A stretch of 64,000 nt of DNA from Hofstenia miamia (taxonomy: Eukaryota > Xenacoelomorpha > Acoela > Hofsteniidae): the NCBI GenBank assembly GCA_900660155.1, contig CABFPE010000047.1:323534-387533 (forward strand). The letters are read 5' to 3'. A model generated the notes under the pieces. That model saw only the letters and a program-made list of their open reading frames with translations. It was not told the origin of the DNA and did no database searches. The translations under genes and the position numbers were made by a program. Shown one piece after another: positions 10,757 to 20,304 of this stretch (the stretch's first letter is position 1; each line of letters starts with the position of its first letter).

Positions 10757-13375
10757 TTAAAATTTAATTCCAGATGCCATTTTTCTTAATTTTAAAGACA
10801 AAAATTCATTAAATTTTAAATCTTGATCAATTGTTACTCCTAAATAACATACTGATTTACATTGCACAATTACATTTTTATTTATGTTAATTTTGATATT
10901 TTCGGAAATCTTTTGATGTTCCTTTGGTGCAAATATAATAAATTGAGTTTTATTTGCATTAATTTTTAATCTATTATTATCAAAATACGTAATCAGTGAT
11001 TCAATGTCTTTAGTCAAAAACTTAGTAGCGTCAAACGGATTTTTCGATGTTCTAATAATACATGTGTCATCAGCGTATTGGTAAATAGTTCCATTTTTTA
11101 ATGATTGAGACATATCGTTTACATAGAGTGCAAATAAGATAGGCCCTAATACTGTGCCTTGTGGAACTCCAAGATTTGTAGTTGTATAGTCTGAAAAAAT
11201 TCCGTCCAATTTTACACGCTGTTTTCGATTATTCAAAAAATGCATTATAAGATGTATAGCTAAGTGACTGAAGCCCTGTTCAAATAATTTTGCTTTTAAA
11301 ACGTTAAAATCCATAGAATTGAATGCCTTACTAAGGTCTAAAAATGCAACAGCCGTAGAAAGATTGTTATTTAGGTTACATTTTAAATTTTCGGTAATTG
11401 AGAGTATGGCATCAGTAGTGCTGAATTTTGGTCTGAATCCAAATTGATGCTCTGATAGAATTTTATTGTCGTTTAAATACTTATATATTTGGGCAGCTAA
11501 AAGTTTTTCAAAAATTTTAGAAAATGGATGCGTTATGCTTATTGGTCGGTAATTAAATGGATCGAGAGGATCTCCTTTCTTATATAGTGGTGAGATATCT
11601 GAATATTTCAAAACATTGGGAAATTTTTTGTCAATAATACATTGATTGAAAACTAACAGGATGTATTCTTCAAATATATAAAAGTATTTTTTTATTATGA
11701 AATATGGTAGATTACTTGAACCACAAGATTTTGTTGTGTCTAGTCCTTTGACTACTTTCATTAAATCATGAGAAGAAATTAAATTAAAATTAAATTTAGG
11801 GTTTTGTTTCAGTTGGCATACACGTTCTTGATATGTATCATGAGAATTAAAATGAAAATTTCCCATTTTTGCAAAAGTTTCATTTAAAATGTTTGCTATT
11901 TGTTTCTTATTTCCATAAAGCTTATTTTTAAAACGTATTTCGTTAATGTTAGTCGATGAACTTTTATTTTTTCCAATCGTTTGGCTCACAAAGTTCCATT
12001 TTCTATTTGATTTATTCATTTGCTCAAAATAATTCTTTATTTTAGCATCATAGTTGTTTTTGCGGTTTTTTTTGATCAATTGCTTTGCCCGTTCATAATT
12101 AGTCCAATTAGTCGTGCTTGTGTGGGATTTTGCAAGTTCAAACAAGTAGTTTTTATTAATTACTTGCCGCCTGATTACATCCGTATCACGCGGTTGATCA
12201 AAGGCAGATTTCGAATTTCTATTAATTACTTTGCGCTTGATTGGAGCAACTTTGTTTAGTGCTTGAGTAATTTCCCGGATAATGAATCTCAACATGTGGT
12301 CGCCTTTCGACAATGTGTAAACATAATTAAAGGAAATGTTCTTTAAGAGTTTGATAAAAGTTTTTTCATCAAAGTTATTAAAATCTCTGGAAAAAATTAC
12401 TTTTTTTGTTTTAACATGAAGTTTGGAGTTACGGACGTACACACAAAGATTGTGATCACTAAATGATTCGAAAATGAAATTTAAATGAGTGATTGGGTTA
12501 TCTGAAATAAAATAATCTATCAAATTTGAATGTCGAGTTGGAGTGGACTTATTAATTATTTTAATATCAAAAATGTCACAAATGCTATCCAATTTGTGTG
12601 ATTCGTTAAGATTTAAGTAGTTAGCATTGAAATCACCTAAAATACTTATGTATTTCTTTTCCAGAATTGCATTTTCAATTTCTGTAGACTTATAATCGTA
12701 AAAGTGGGAAACATAGTTTTTATTTGGATTGTAGCAAACATTTAGTAGTTCAGTTTCCGAAGAATTAATTTTAGAATTGAGTTCAATCCAAAGGGACTCA
12801 AAAATTTCATGTTTTAATTCGAGATCACTTCTGCGTTTCGATTTCATTGATTTTGGAATAATTATTAATAAGCCACCACCCCTTTCTAATCTATTTTTGT
12901 AATGAATTTCAAACAAACTAGGGTTTGGATTATATAACTCATTTATATTGTCGTAGTCTTTTAGCCAGGTTTCAGTAACTAAGTAAATTGCATTATTACC
13001 AATTTTGCTAAAGATATTTAAAAATTCAGGGCGATTTGCACAAAGACTTCTAGCATTTATGTAAACAAATTTGAAATTGTTTTTGTAGTTAGCCATAATA
13101 TTTTCTACTTGATTATCAGTATATACTGGACCCGGATTAGTTTCTACATCGCCTGAGAGTAAAATTGTTAATTTGATGATCTCAGTTAGCTGACAGATTA
13201 TTAATTTATATATTTTTAGTGCACCATAATTTGATGGATGTTTTGTTATTATATTTCGATTATTGTAGCTAAGTTTTAGGGATACAGATGTTGTAATTTC
13301 TAGTTGCCCTTTAAGTAAAATTACAAAGAAGTTTAAAAAGAAAAAGTAACAATAAATGTACCTGAAGAGCGCCAT
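10757..13375 (-). CDS. LINE ORF2: 2A leader, AP endonuclease, reverse transcriptase
   Basis: An 872-residue protein. Residues 1-82 are a leader with a hydrophobic segment (about 9-22) ending in the 2A-like motif GDVETNPGP (75-83). The AP endonuclease follows: NARS 107-110, TETW 134-137, GDFN 247-250, SDH 306-308. The reverse transcriptase has YRPIS 609-613, FLDLSKAF 678-685, GVPQG 736-740 and catalytic YADD 767-770. These enzymes nick target DNA and copy the element RNA at the nick. The frame ends in a TAA after KMASGIKF; related elements carry on past this point, and coding similarity resumes downstream, so the C-terminus is lost by a nonsense change. The start lies 2 bases after the ORF1 stop (TAG-AC-ATG), suggesting coupled re-initiation. 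Confidence 0.9.
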   Translation of the reverse strand: MALFRYIYCYFFFLNFFVILLKGQLEITTSVSLKLSYNNRNIITKHPSNYGALKIYKLIICQLTEIIKLTILLSGDVETNPGPVYTDNQVENIMANYKNNFKFVYINARSLCANRPEFLNIFSKIGNNAIYLVTETWLKDYDNINELYNPNPSLFEIHYKNRLERGGGLLIIIPKSMKSKRRSDLELKHEIFESLWIELNSKINSSETELLNVCYNPNKNYVSHFYDYKSTEIENAILEKKYISILGDFNANYLNLNESHKLDSICDIFDIKIINKSTPTRHSNLIDYFISDNPITHLNFIFESFSDHNLCVYVRNSKLHVKTKKVIFSRDFNNFDEKTFIKLLKNISFNYVYTLSKGDHMLRFIIREITQALNKVAPIKRKVINRNSKSAFDQPRDTDVIRRQVINKNYLFELAKSHTSTTNWTNYERAKQLIKKNRKNNYDAKIKNYFEQMNKSNRKWNFVSQTIGKNKSSSTNINEIRFKNKLYGNKKQIANILNETFAKMGNFHFNSHDTYQERVCQLKQNPKFNFNLISSHDLMKVVKGLDTTKSCGSSNLPYFIIKKYFYIFEEYILLVFNQCIIDKKFPNVLKYSDISPLYKKGDPLDPFNYRPISITHPFSKIFEKLLAAQIYKYLNDNKILSEHQFGFRPKFSTTDAILSITENLKCNLNNNLSTAVAFLDLSKAFNSMDFNVLKAKLFEQGFSHLAIHLIMHFLNNRKQRVKLDGIFSDYTTTNLGVPQGTVLGPILFALYVNDMSQSLKNGTIYQYADDTCIIRTSKNPFDATKFLTKDIESLITYFDNNRLKINANKTQFIIFAPKEHQKISENIKININKNVIVQCKSVCYLGVTIDQDLKFNEFLSLKLRKMASGIKF
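13127..13150 (-). other. 2A-like ribosome-skipping motif in LINE ORF2
   Basis: Codons for D-V-E-T-N-P-G-P (residues 76-83 of ORF2), preceded by L-L-S-G. This fits the canonical 2A consensus D-x-E-x-N-P-G-P, with the favoured upstream Leu and the G directly before the motif. In known 2A peptides the ribosome fails to form the final Gly-Pro bond and continues, giving two products from one frame. Here that would release an 82-residue hydrophobic leader from the endonuclease/RT. 2A-like motifs are known in some APE-type non-LTR retrotransposons and some picornavirus-like viruses. Activity in this copy is inferred. Confidence 0.85.
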
Positions 13376-13377
13376 GT

Positions 13378-14190
13378 CTAGTTTTGGAAGGTATGTGGAG
13401 TCGGAAGAAGAAATCGACGTGTTGATGAGGATGTGACTTTTGCGTAAGACGTGTGAGGAATTCGAAATGAGGAGTGAATGATTGTGCGAGGAACAAAGAA
13501 ATCTTTTAAGATTTGCGTTATAAGCCTGATTCCTTGAGGAGAAAGATGGATGCCATCATTAGCTAAGAGGCTGAGGTTGACAGTTCGATATGATAGGAGA
13601 AATTTGTTAAAGACCGGAATAACGTTGAACTTCTTTGCAGATAGATTGGTGAGGATTCTATTAAATTCAGCAATTGTAGGATTTTTCTTCAGAAGTGAGA
13701 ATTTACCAACTGGCGTGATTTCCAAAAAATAAATAAAGCGTGGAGAAAATTTGAGACGTATCAGCGAAACAATGTGATTAATGTTGGATTTGAAAGTTGG
13801 GACATCGAGGGAATGTAGAGCATCGATGAGACCTGTGTTTATGAGGACTGAGTTGATATGAACCTTCGGATATTGAGAGATTTTTTCAGCTAAGCGCTTG
13901 GAGTTGTGACCTGGATAAGAATGAATTGTTGTGACTTGGTTAGAGAACAGATTGTTTGATCGCACAGACTTTAAGATGCTGCTACCAATTATTAATGAAG
14001 TGGTGTTGGGCTTAATGTTCTTTACTGTTTTCTGAGGTCGAGGAAAGCTTTCCATCTTTGCGTGTTCTGTTGGCGAAGGTGGAGGATTTTTAACATAACA
14101 TATTGATCGTGTGATGGAGGCGATGAGGTTGGCGACGGAGCAGATTTGTTGCTGAGTTGTACTTCGGAATTTGCTCGAGAATGTTGACAA
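13378..14190 (-). CDS. LINE ORF1: SGNH-type esterase-like protein
   Basis: 270 residues as read here. SGNH hydrolase blocks are visible in order: IIGSSIL (67-73, nucleophile Ser), SYPGHN (91-96), LINTGLID (116-123, block III), NDGIHL (211-216, the D-x-x-H pair). Esterase-type ORF1 proteins are known in the CR1/L2 clade and are thought to bind RNA or membranes in the retrotransposon particle. The N-terminus is artificial: residues up to about 30 read a shifted frame, and the natural N-terminal region continues upstream in another frame (next entry). The stop TAG lies 2 bases before the ORF2 ATG. Confidence 0.75.
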   Translation of the reverse strand: MSTFSSKFRSTTQQQICSVANLIASITRSICYVKNPPPSPTEHAKMESFPRPQKTVKNIKPNTTSLIIGSSILKSVRSNNLFSNQVTTIHSYPGHNSKRLAEKISQYPKVHINSVLINTGLIDALHSLDVPTFKSNINHIVSLIRLKFSPRFIYFLEITPVGKFSLLKKNPTIAEFNRILTNLSAKKFNVIPVFNKFLLSYRTVNLSLLANDGIHLSPQGIRLITQILKDFFVPRTIIHSSFRIPHTSYAKVTSSSTRRFLLPTPHTFQN

Positions 14191-14408
14191 GATGCGTCGG
14201 ACACAGATTTTAAAGATGATTTGAATAGAAATAATAGAGCTTCAGCGGCATTTTCTTTATCTAATAGCGAGAACAATTGGTGAAGCGGCGTCTTCTTCTT
14301 ATCTTTTATCAAAGAAAATGCCGCGTCCAGGGTAGGCGCACCGCCAAACAACTTGCTTTGCAACGCTTCTGAGAGCGATGATGAAATACGACCGTCCTCG
14401 GCGAGAGC
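14100..14408 (-). pseudogene. ORF1 N-terminal segment in shifted frame
   Basis: An open frame reading SSLSEALQSKLFGG, then LHQLFSLLDKENAAEALLFLF, then a Ser-rich linker (SAPSPTSSPPS) runs into the ORF1 region but in a different frame, which suggests one small indel between about 14080 and 14140. The amphipathic helical character followed by a Ser/Pro linker suits an ORF1 N-terminal domain. No ATG precedes it before the (AAT)21 tract, so this copy is 5' truncated or its start was lost. Confidence 0.5.

Positions 14409-14471
<63 letters not shown>
14409..14471. repeat. (AAT)21 microsatellite
   Basis: Twenty-one uninterrupted AAT units between the 5' end of the minus-strand LINE and a plus-strand LINE tail. 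Open frames encoding poly-Ile, poly-Leu or poly-Tyr here are simple translations of the repeat. Confidence 0.97.
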
Positions 14472-14473
<2 letters not shown>

Positions 14474-14745
14474 AGAAGCATAAGAGATACTTGGAGAAGT
14501 TGGGAGTACCAAATTGGGAAGGAGCGGTAGCACAGAAGGCATTATTGTTAGGTACAGCAAGAGTCCTGAGGAAAGCTCTCAGACTCCCTGGGAACTGGTG
14601 AGTTCCCCGAGCTGAGAGAAATACCAGCATGAAGCTGTGCGAAGTAAGAAATAATAATGATAACAACATAAATGATGATGCAAATGCTGAAATTTTGGAA
14701 AAAGTTTTTGAATGGAAGAAAAAACTTAGAATTAATAAATAAATA
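14472..14745 (+). pseudogene. C-terminal tail of another LINE-type ORF
   Basis: Reads KKHKRYLEKLGVPNWEGAVAQ, then KALLLGTARVLRKAL, ending LPGNW and a stop at about 14600. The LLGTAR-LRK-L pattern shortly before a stop resembles C-termini of reverse transcriptase proteins in invertebrate LINEs, but the family is not resolved. A second short open run (NEILEKVFEWKKKLRINK type) follows to 14742. It differs in lineage from the adjacent CR1-like element. Confidence 0.4.
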
Positions 14746-14754
14746 TTGTAGCAG

Positions 14755-16262
14755 CCCAAAAAATAAAAATATAATTTTAAAGGCGAAGTCAAAGAGTATT
14801 TAAGCGAAAAAATTTCAAAAGAAGGTTGTTTAGATACTCTCAACTGATGAAATAGTACTATGCTAGTTGCTTTCCAATCTGGCAAAATAAACTTTTGGTA
14901 TTCCTGCAACAGCTGTTTCTGATGAGAGTGTATGTAGTACAGGAGGACTAGTTGTTGCTTCCAAAAGAAGTTCATTTCGAAAAGATTATGTGCATTCAAC
15001 GATTGTCAATCATGACAACTATGGTTTTTGTAAAGCACACATTAGTCTTTAATATTAGACGTGTATCTGTTGCTCTTTGTTCCTGATTCTCACATTAACT
15101 TAAAAATTCATACTTTAAGACATTATAAAGCCTACTATTATATGAGGTTTGTTTACAGATTTTTTTAATGCATTCTAAATTGGCATTTGTCATTTGATAT
15201 CTAATTGCGTTAAATTATGTTAAGTTGTTTGGATTTTAATAACTTAAATATTGAATTTGATTTTGTTCCAAGACATTTAATTATATTAGGATTTCAGCTA
15301 TATCAAAAACCTCTGGTTAATTATTTAATCATTTGTAATTGAAAAATTTTGATTTAGGAGCTTGTCACAAGTGTTGATGAACTTGAAATAAATTATAATA
15401 CCAGAGGTTTATGTATGTTTTAGGGCTTAGTATATCAAACAAATTTGGTAAAATATTATTAATTAATCATTATTATTACGTAATCAGAGCTCGCGTCGGC
15501 GTGGAGGGCCAGGGGGCCTTGGCCCAATATTGTGAAAAGGAAATTTTTTAGATTTTTAATATTTTGCTGTTTTGTTTTACAATGTTAGGATTTCAATTTA
15601 AACACACTCTGTTTTAAGAGAAGCATTGGCGAGGCACTACCACTTTTTGCTAGTGTTACTTCCTTGCATTAAATTGCTATTCTAAGATATTTAGCAAGCT
15701 TCCAAGAAAAAAATTTCTTCATTTTTTTGGAATTTTTTGCCATTTCAATAAAATATTATTCTTGCTGCGATCCTTGATAATTTGATGTTTATATTACAAA
15801 AGTCACAGATTATGAATGCAAAGATAATGCTGTGAAATCGGCGCAGCGCCGAAAACGCCGAGAACAAAATTTTTATCCATTTTTTGTAAATTTTTAAAGC
15901 AGTTGTTCCTAAGTTCAATTCAAATTTTCTTTCCAACTGACGATAAATCAGCCGGAAAGTAAGGATATTGCATTGAAATTTGTGATCAATTAAATTATTT
16001 CGGCCAGAAATATTTTCAAAAAATTGCAATCATTTTGTACAAATGATTTTAAAATTGATTACTTTATATATTTAAATATTGATATCAATTAAGGAAATTC
16101 AACGAGCTAAACATAGGACTTCTTCCCTTTTAAATTCAATCGAAATTTTCCTTATTTAAAAAACATTGTTTGAATAAAAGGTTAAGTTGACACACAGGTG
16201 AGGTAAAGAATATAGACCCTTGTATTGTTCCAAAGTATTCTATTAGTTAATTTCACATTTAG
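14755..16262. other. AT-rich intergenic / 5' flank of membrane protein gene
   Basis: No gene recognised. A GC-richer patch at 15485-15530 looks like a transposon end without a visible partner. A 15-base perfect palindrome TCGGCGC-A-GCGCCGA lies at 15838-15852. The last bases (ttaatttcacatttag, ending 16262) form a good 3' splice acceptor directly before the ATG of the next gene, suggesting a 5' UTR intron. Confidence 0.45.
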
Positions 16263-17228
16263 ATGGTTGGATTTGAACATCAACAAAAATGTGAAAAAGA
16301 TTTAAAAAATGAACTTGATGGGGAAGCTAACCTGCCAAAGTATCCAATTCCCGCGTTCATTTACCCAAACCTTGAAAATTCTAGCCTTATGACTGCAAAT
16401 CAAGAAAATTTTCGAAATTGGAAGAAAGACATATGTTGTTGGTTTCAGAATCCCTTTTCTTCTATAATTATGGCTTGCTGTTGTCCTGTTATACTGGAAT
16501 ATAAAATTGCATCTAAGAAATCAATGCATGCTTTGGCCAAAATATTCATTGCACTCTTCATTCTTCAAATGATCCTCATCATTGGAATGTTTGCAATATA
16601 TTCAATTTCTAGTGAAATGTCTCATCATAACAAAAGTAGACACCTAAAAAATAACGATAATGATAAATCTCACAAATTTAATGAAGATGGGCGCCACCGC
16701 CGTGATAGAAGATTTCCTGATGATCACGATTCTGAGGAAAGCAAAGACATTTCTAATGATGACGATGATGATGACGATTATGGTCGTGATCAACCATCAG
16801 AATATGGAAGCCAATCAGAAGGAAGGCGTCGTGGTAATAGAAGACGTGGTAATGGAAGACATCGTCCTCATCGTGATCGCGATTTTGAAGATGATGAAGA
16901 AGATCGTCGTGGTGGAAACAGACGTCATGACCCCAGGAATCATAAGCGGGGAGAAGATGAACATAATGATCATGAATTAGATGAAAACATAATGTATGAT
17001 TATGACATTTATGATTATAAATACACGGAGTACGATAACCACAAGCACATTGCTTTTATCCTACATAAAGTCGGAAATTGTTTTCTCCTGGCATTTGGAC
17101 TTCTCATCTTTATTCGATGTATTTTTCATACATATCTGAGAATGAAGGTATCAGTTTTTAAATCTAAATATTCTTTAGTTGTTTTAATGCAAATGATAGA
17201 CCTCGCTATAAAAACTAACAATGCTTAA
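16263..17228 (+). CDS. PLAC8-like two-pass membrane protein with charged loop
   Basis: Up to 321 residues; the true coding exon probably ends at 17147. It has a Cys-rich block (WKKDICCW 53-60, MACCCPVILEYKIA 70-83), a first membrane helix (about 92-115), a 145-residue hydrophilic loop rich in Asp, Arg, His and Gly (DDDDDDD 167-173, RRRGNRRRGNGR), a second helix (about 268-290), then CIFHTYLRMK (286-295). After Lys295 comes GTATCAG, a phase-0 splice donor. The paralogue at 32466-32972 (-) shares the Cys block, both helices and this end, and similarity stops at the donor in both. PLAC8/cornifelin proteins have a CC-x-C-P block and an LR-x-KY segment at matching positions; the assignment is tentative. 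A weak candidate next exon follows ttttcag at 17710. Function unknown. Confidence 0.65.
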   Translation: MVGFEHQQKCEKDLKNELDGEANLPKYPIPAFIYPNLENSSLMTANQENFRNWKKDICCWFQNPFSSIIMACCCPVILEYKIASKKSMHALAKIFIALFILQMILIIGMFAIYSISSEMSHHNKSRHLKNNDNDKSHKFNEDGRHRRDRRFPDDHDSEESKDISNDDDDDDDYGRDQPSEYGSQSEGRRRGNRRRGNGRHRPHRDRDFEDDEEDRRGGNRRHDPRNHKRGEDEHNDHELDENIMYDYDIYDYKYTEYDNHKHIAFILHKVGNCFLLAFGLLIFIRCIFHTYLRMKVSVFKSKYSLVVLMQMIDLAIKTNNA

Positions 17229-18290
17229 CTTAGCGCAAGTAAAATCAATAGGAAATCACTCAAAACGTTTCAATAATTCGGGATTAAAATAAATTTTGAC
17301 TAATTTGATATTTCTGCATAGTTTATTGCATGCAAATATTTGGGAGAACACTTAGAAAATATAATAAATTATGTTGATAGAAACATATTGGAGAAAGTAT
17401 ATTTCAACCTAAAGCACATTCAAGTAATTTTTACCAAAGTTGTTGAGCACTCACAGAGGGTTACGCGGGAATTGCGGTCGGGGTACATATGTGCCATTAT
17501 CAAGGGAGTAACTCATAAATGGGACGAAAACTTTTACAAATATTGAAACTAATTGACCAAAAATGTATTTAATGAGCTTAGTTTGTAATTTTTTGAACAT
17601 TCAATCATTTCTTCTCTTGCGTACTCACTAACCTCTCGAGTAGGTATTTTTGAATTAAGAATGGCAATTGAGCTATGAATGACTTACTTTTGTAAAATTC
17701 TCAGCTTTTCAGTCTAGGACAGTCTTGTGCAGAGCAAAAAATAAATGAATTACAGTGACGACAACAATATATAGAAAAACAACAAATTTCCATCGTTCAC
17801 TTTTTTAACAAATGTGCTAGACAACTATATTAAGTATTCAATTAAGTTAAACTTTTTATTAGTTCAGTGTTAAGTTTCATCCAGAGATGGATGTGGGCGA
17901 TCTGCAGCCTCATCTGTGGGAATGGTCATAGCTATGCGAATGTCGATGATTAACCCGTTTCATGAAACAGCACGAAAATTGTTCGAACTTTCAATTTTAT
18001 TTTTCATATACAGTATATTATTTGTAATCTATTTAGTTGTTTATGAGATACATATCCACTTTGAACATGATATTTGATATGGTTATTTGATGGAACGGTT
18101 AAGAAGTGCATGACCGTGCTTGTAAGCACATTAAGAAACTCCTTGTCGTGAAGTCCGTGCCGTTCAGTGCTCCTTCCTAAAAGCACTGACTGTTTTATGA
18201 TTTCTCATGAAACAGGACGTGTTTTGAGTGATAAACAATTCGTGCTTAACGACATTTTCAAAACTGTTATGGTGTGATAATAAATGTTAC
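17148..18290. other. Probable intron/3' flank and intergenic
   Basis: After the donor at 17148 the frame drifts to a stop at 17226. A possible acceptor (cttttcag) lies near 17702-17711. CAGAGATGGATGTGGGC at 17882 is a hAT-like end; an inverted partner (tccatctctg, 19524-19533) lies 1.65 kb away, but the flanking 8-mers do not match. Confidence 0.4.
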
Positions 18291-18295
18291 GCTAG

Positions 18296-18965
18296 AAGTC
18301 GGGGTTACTCTACCAGTCAACAGACTGAAGAGTCCGTGTCAACAGATCAAGTCCGTGACTCTTCCCCTGGAAGTGTACCCGCTAGGGCCGGATCTTGTAT
18401 CATGCTTGACCTCTGGCGACCCCTGGCACGCAGAGTGCTGATCTGTGTTGAGTCTGATCAGCAGGAGTGAAGCCGAAGGCCGAGCTTCATGAGAGGGTTG
18501 CGCCTCTCTACAGCTTTCACCAACCAAGGCTACTAACTGAGGTAACTCGTGAGCACTTGCGTCTGCCTGTTATGGAACCTATGACGAAGCAAAGCTCCCT
18601 CATAGGTAAGGCTCAGCAAATGCTGGCCTGGGCCTATCTAGAGGCCAGAGACAGAGGAAAATCCTCTGTATAACTGCCCTCGTAGACGCACTCTACGGCT
18701 CTGGGCATAGACGTCGCCGTCTGCTCCTCAGAACAGACAGTCTCACATCACCGTCACCGCCCCCATATGTGCTCCCGCACACATGGCAGCACCTTCTTCT
18801 ACCCTATTGTTTAACGTCCACTCCTGGTTCAGGACTCCGCGAAGAGACGCGCCCATCGAGTATTGGCTCAGCGTCTCCGCCTACCCAGGAACCACCACAT
18901 GGAGGTTACTCTCCAGGACGATTCGGGCGTAGCCCTTGGGTTCCCACGCTAGAAGTACTATTTTA
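18296..18965 (+). repeat. GC-rich dispersed repeat, copy 1
   Basis: A sharply bounded GC-rich island in AT-rich DNA. It shares with the minus strand of 39200-39670 the motifs cggggttactctaccag, a ctgatctgtgttgagtctgatcag-type block, ggagtgaagcc and caccaaccaaggct, in the same order, with indels. Open frames on both strands (18228-18470, 18467-18673, 18769-18966) are not conserved in the other copy, so coding is not supported. Base composition unlike its neighbours suggests a recent arrival or an exotic element. The family is unknown. Confidence 0.7.
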
Positions 18966-19736
18966 ACCACCCTAAGATCGTTTGTTACCGTATTTCGAAA
19001 AAAATTAGGGCTACGAAATCATTGCATTTTTTAGGAATAATAGATTTTTCCGGTTTATGCTTAATATGACATCCAAACAAATTTGGATGAACTTCAGTGT
19101 GTTACTAGAACTTTCAAAAGTAATTTGTTCAATAGTAATGTCCCTCCAAAAATGCATCTGTCGGAATAAAATAGTCCATATTATTACAGACGGATAACTG
19201 TGTAGTAACTTCGCAAGTCATTCTTTGCAATTCCAATATATTTAAAATATTATTACAATCTCAATGAAAATATTGTGGTTGTTTGCAAGTCTAAGAAGCA
19301 GTCCAACCCTTTTTGGACACATTTTCAACTAATTTGTCAGAATATTTGCGTTCAACCATCCATATTAGCTTATTATAACAGATTCAGGGAGTTCTGCATA
19401 AATTTAAATTTTCCTTAGATATAATAATTGGAAAAAATACAATGAAATCAATAAGGTTTTCATGTTCATCTCATATTTCTAATTGCTTTTTAGATTCGTG
19501 AAGAAAGAAAGATTGTCGGCTCCTCCATCTCTGACTTTTGCACACACTTGTTTATTGGCTCATGCGCATTGATTCAACAAGATGCTGAATTAAGAAACGA
19601 TCAAGTGGCATCTCTACCAATCGAAAAAGCCTAATAATCATCCTGCATGTAAAAAATTGTACATATTATAAACAAGCATGTTATATATTTGAATTTCAAT
19701 AATAATAGAATTTGTTAGCAACGTCTTTGTTGTTAA
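18966..19736. other. AT-rich intergenic
   Basis: No gene recognised. Contains an inverted hAT-like end tccatctctg at 19524-19533 (possible partner of 17882). Confidence 0.45.
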
Positions 19737-19884
19737 GATACAGCCAGAGATGACCCTATAATTGTTTATTATAGATTTTATTATAGAAAAATCTATCATT
19801 GGCCTGATTACTGTAGAGTATTATAGAATTTAATTATAATATATATATAATTAAGATCTTTTCAAAATTTAATTTCGAAAATAG

Positions 19885-20304
19885 TTAATAGCACTGCACA
19901 ATTAATCGAGTTATCAAAGTATCGGGGAGAATTCTTGATCTTCTCGACATTGACAATAAGCCTGCTTTCGAAACAACGCGTTCTCTAACTGCCGAGGAAG
20001 GCAGAATTCCCAAAATAAATTGCGCAACTCGAGTGAGAAAAGGCCATGCAGTATTGTTTTGACGAAAAAAGTGGATTGCCGAGAGATTCTCGTTGATTTC
20101 TGTTGTAAACTTTCTCAATTCTTCTGAAAAAGCATCCATCGTAAAGCCAGGTGCTCTAAATCCAGTTTGAAAATTGAATGCGTCATCCAAATTGTTAACC
20201 TGCACCATCTCTAAATCGTGACTTTGTAGATTGATCATTTTATGTTGGCCAGCGAGATTTTTTAAGTCAATCATTGCCTTACATGGAAACCTGTAATACG
20301 CCAT
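19885..20304 (-). pseudogene. hAT transposase C-terminal dimerisation domain
   Basis: 139 residues. The last 50 read FLTRVAQFILGILPSSAVRE, then RVVSKAGLLSMSRRSRILPD, then TLITRL, matching the hAT C-terminal signature (P-x-L...A...L..P.SSA..ER.FS.AG....RR..L). Catalytic regions and the BED zinc finger are missing; upstream the frame is cut where the Ty3 fossil begins. The stop lies about 140 bp from the left terminus, as expected for a hAT reading towards that end. Confidence 0.85.

Larger units (their letters stand above)
10097..14408 (-). mobile_element. CR1/L2-type non-LTR retrotransposon, nearly complete
   Basis: Two adjoining open frames on the minus strand: an SGNH-esterase-type ORF1 and an AP-endonuclease/reverse transcriptase ORF2 with a 2A-like leader. 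The 3' UTR runs from about 10244 to a short (AAT)n tract at 10097-10119; the 5' junction abuts (AAT)21 at 14409-14471. A microsatellite-like 3' end rather than poly(A) is usual for the CR1/L2 group. Damage is light: one frameshift near the start of ORF1, one stop and one frameshift near the end of ORF2. It is therefore a fairly young copy compared with other LINE remnants here. The 5' end may be truncated within ORF1. Confidence 0.85.

Noticed and set aside
12020-12259. Plus-strand 79-codon frame
   Set aside because: Antisense shadow of the LINE ORF2.
14299-14601. Open frames with poly-Ile, poly-Leu and poly-Tyr runs
   Set aside because: They translate the (AAT)21 microsatellite in different frames.
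16660-16980. Met/Val-rich 106-codon frame
   Set aside because: Shadow of the charged loop of the PLAC8-like gene in another frame.
18228-18966. Three or four open frames in the GC-rich island
   Set aside because: Lack of stops is expected from GC-rich DNA and no frame is conserved in the inverted copy at 39.2-39.7 kb.
17882-19533. hAT element with CAGAGATGGA ends at both sides
   Set aside because: The 10-bp ends match but the flanking 8-mers (gtttcatc and acttttgc) do not; kept only as a note.
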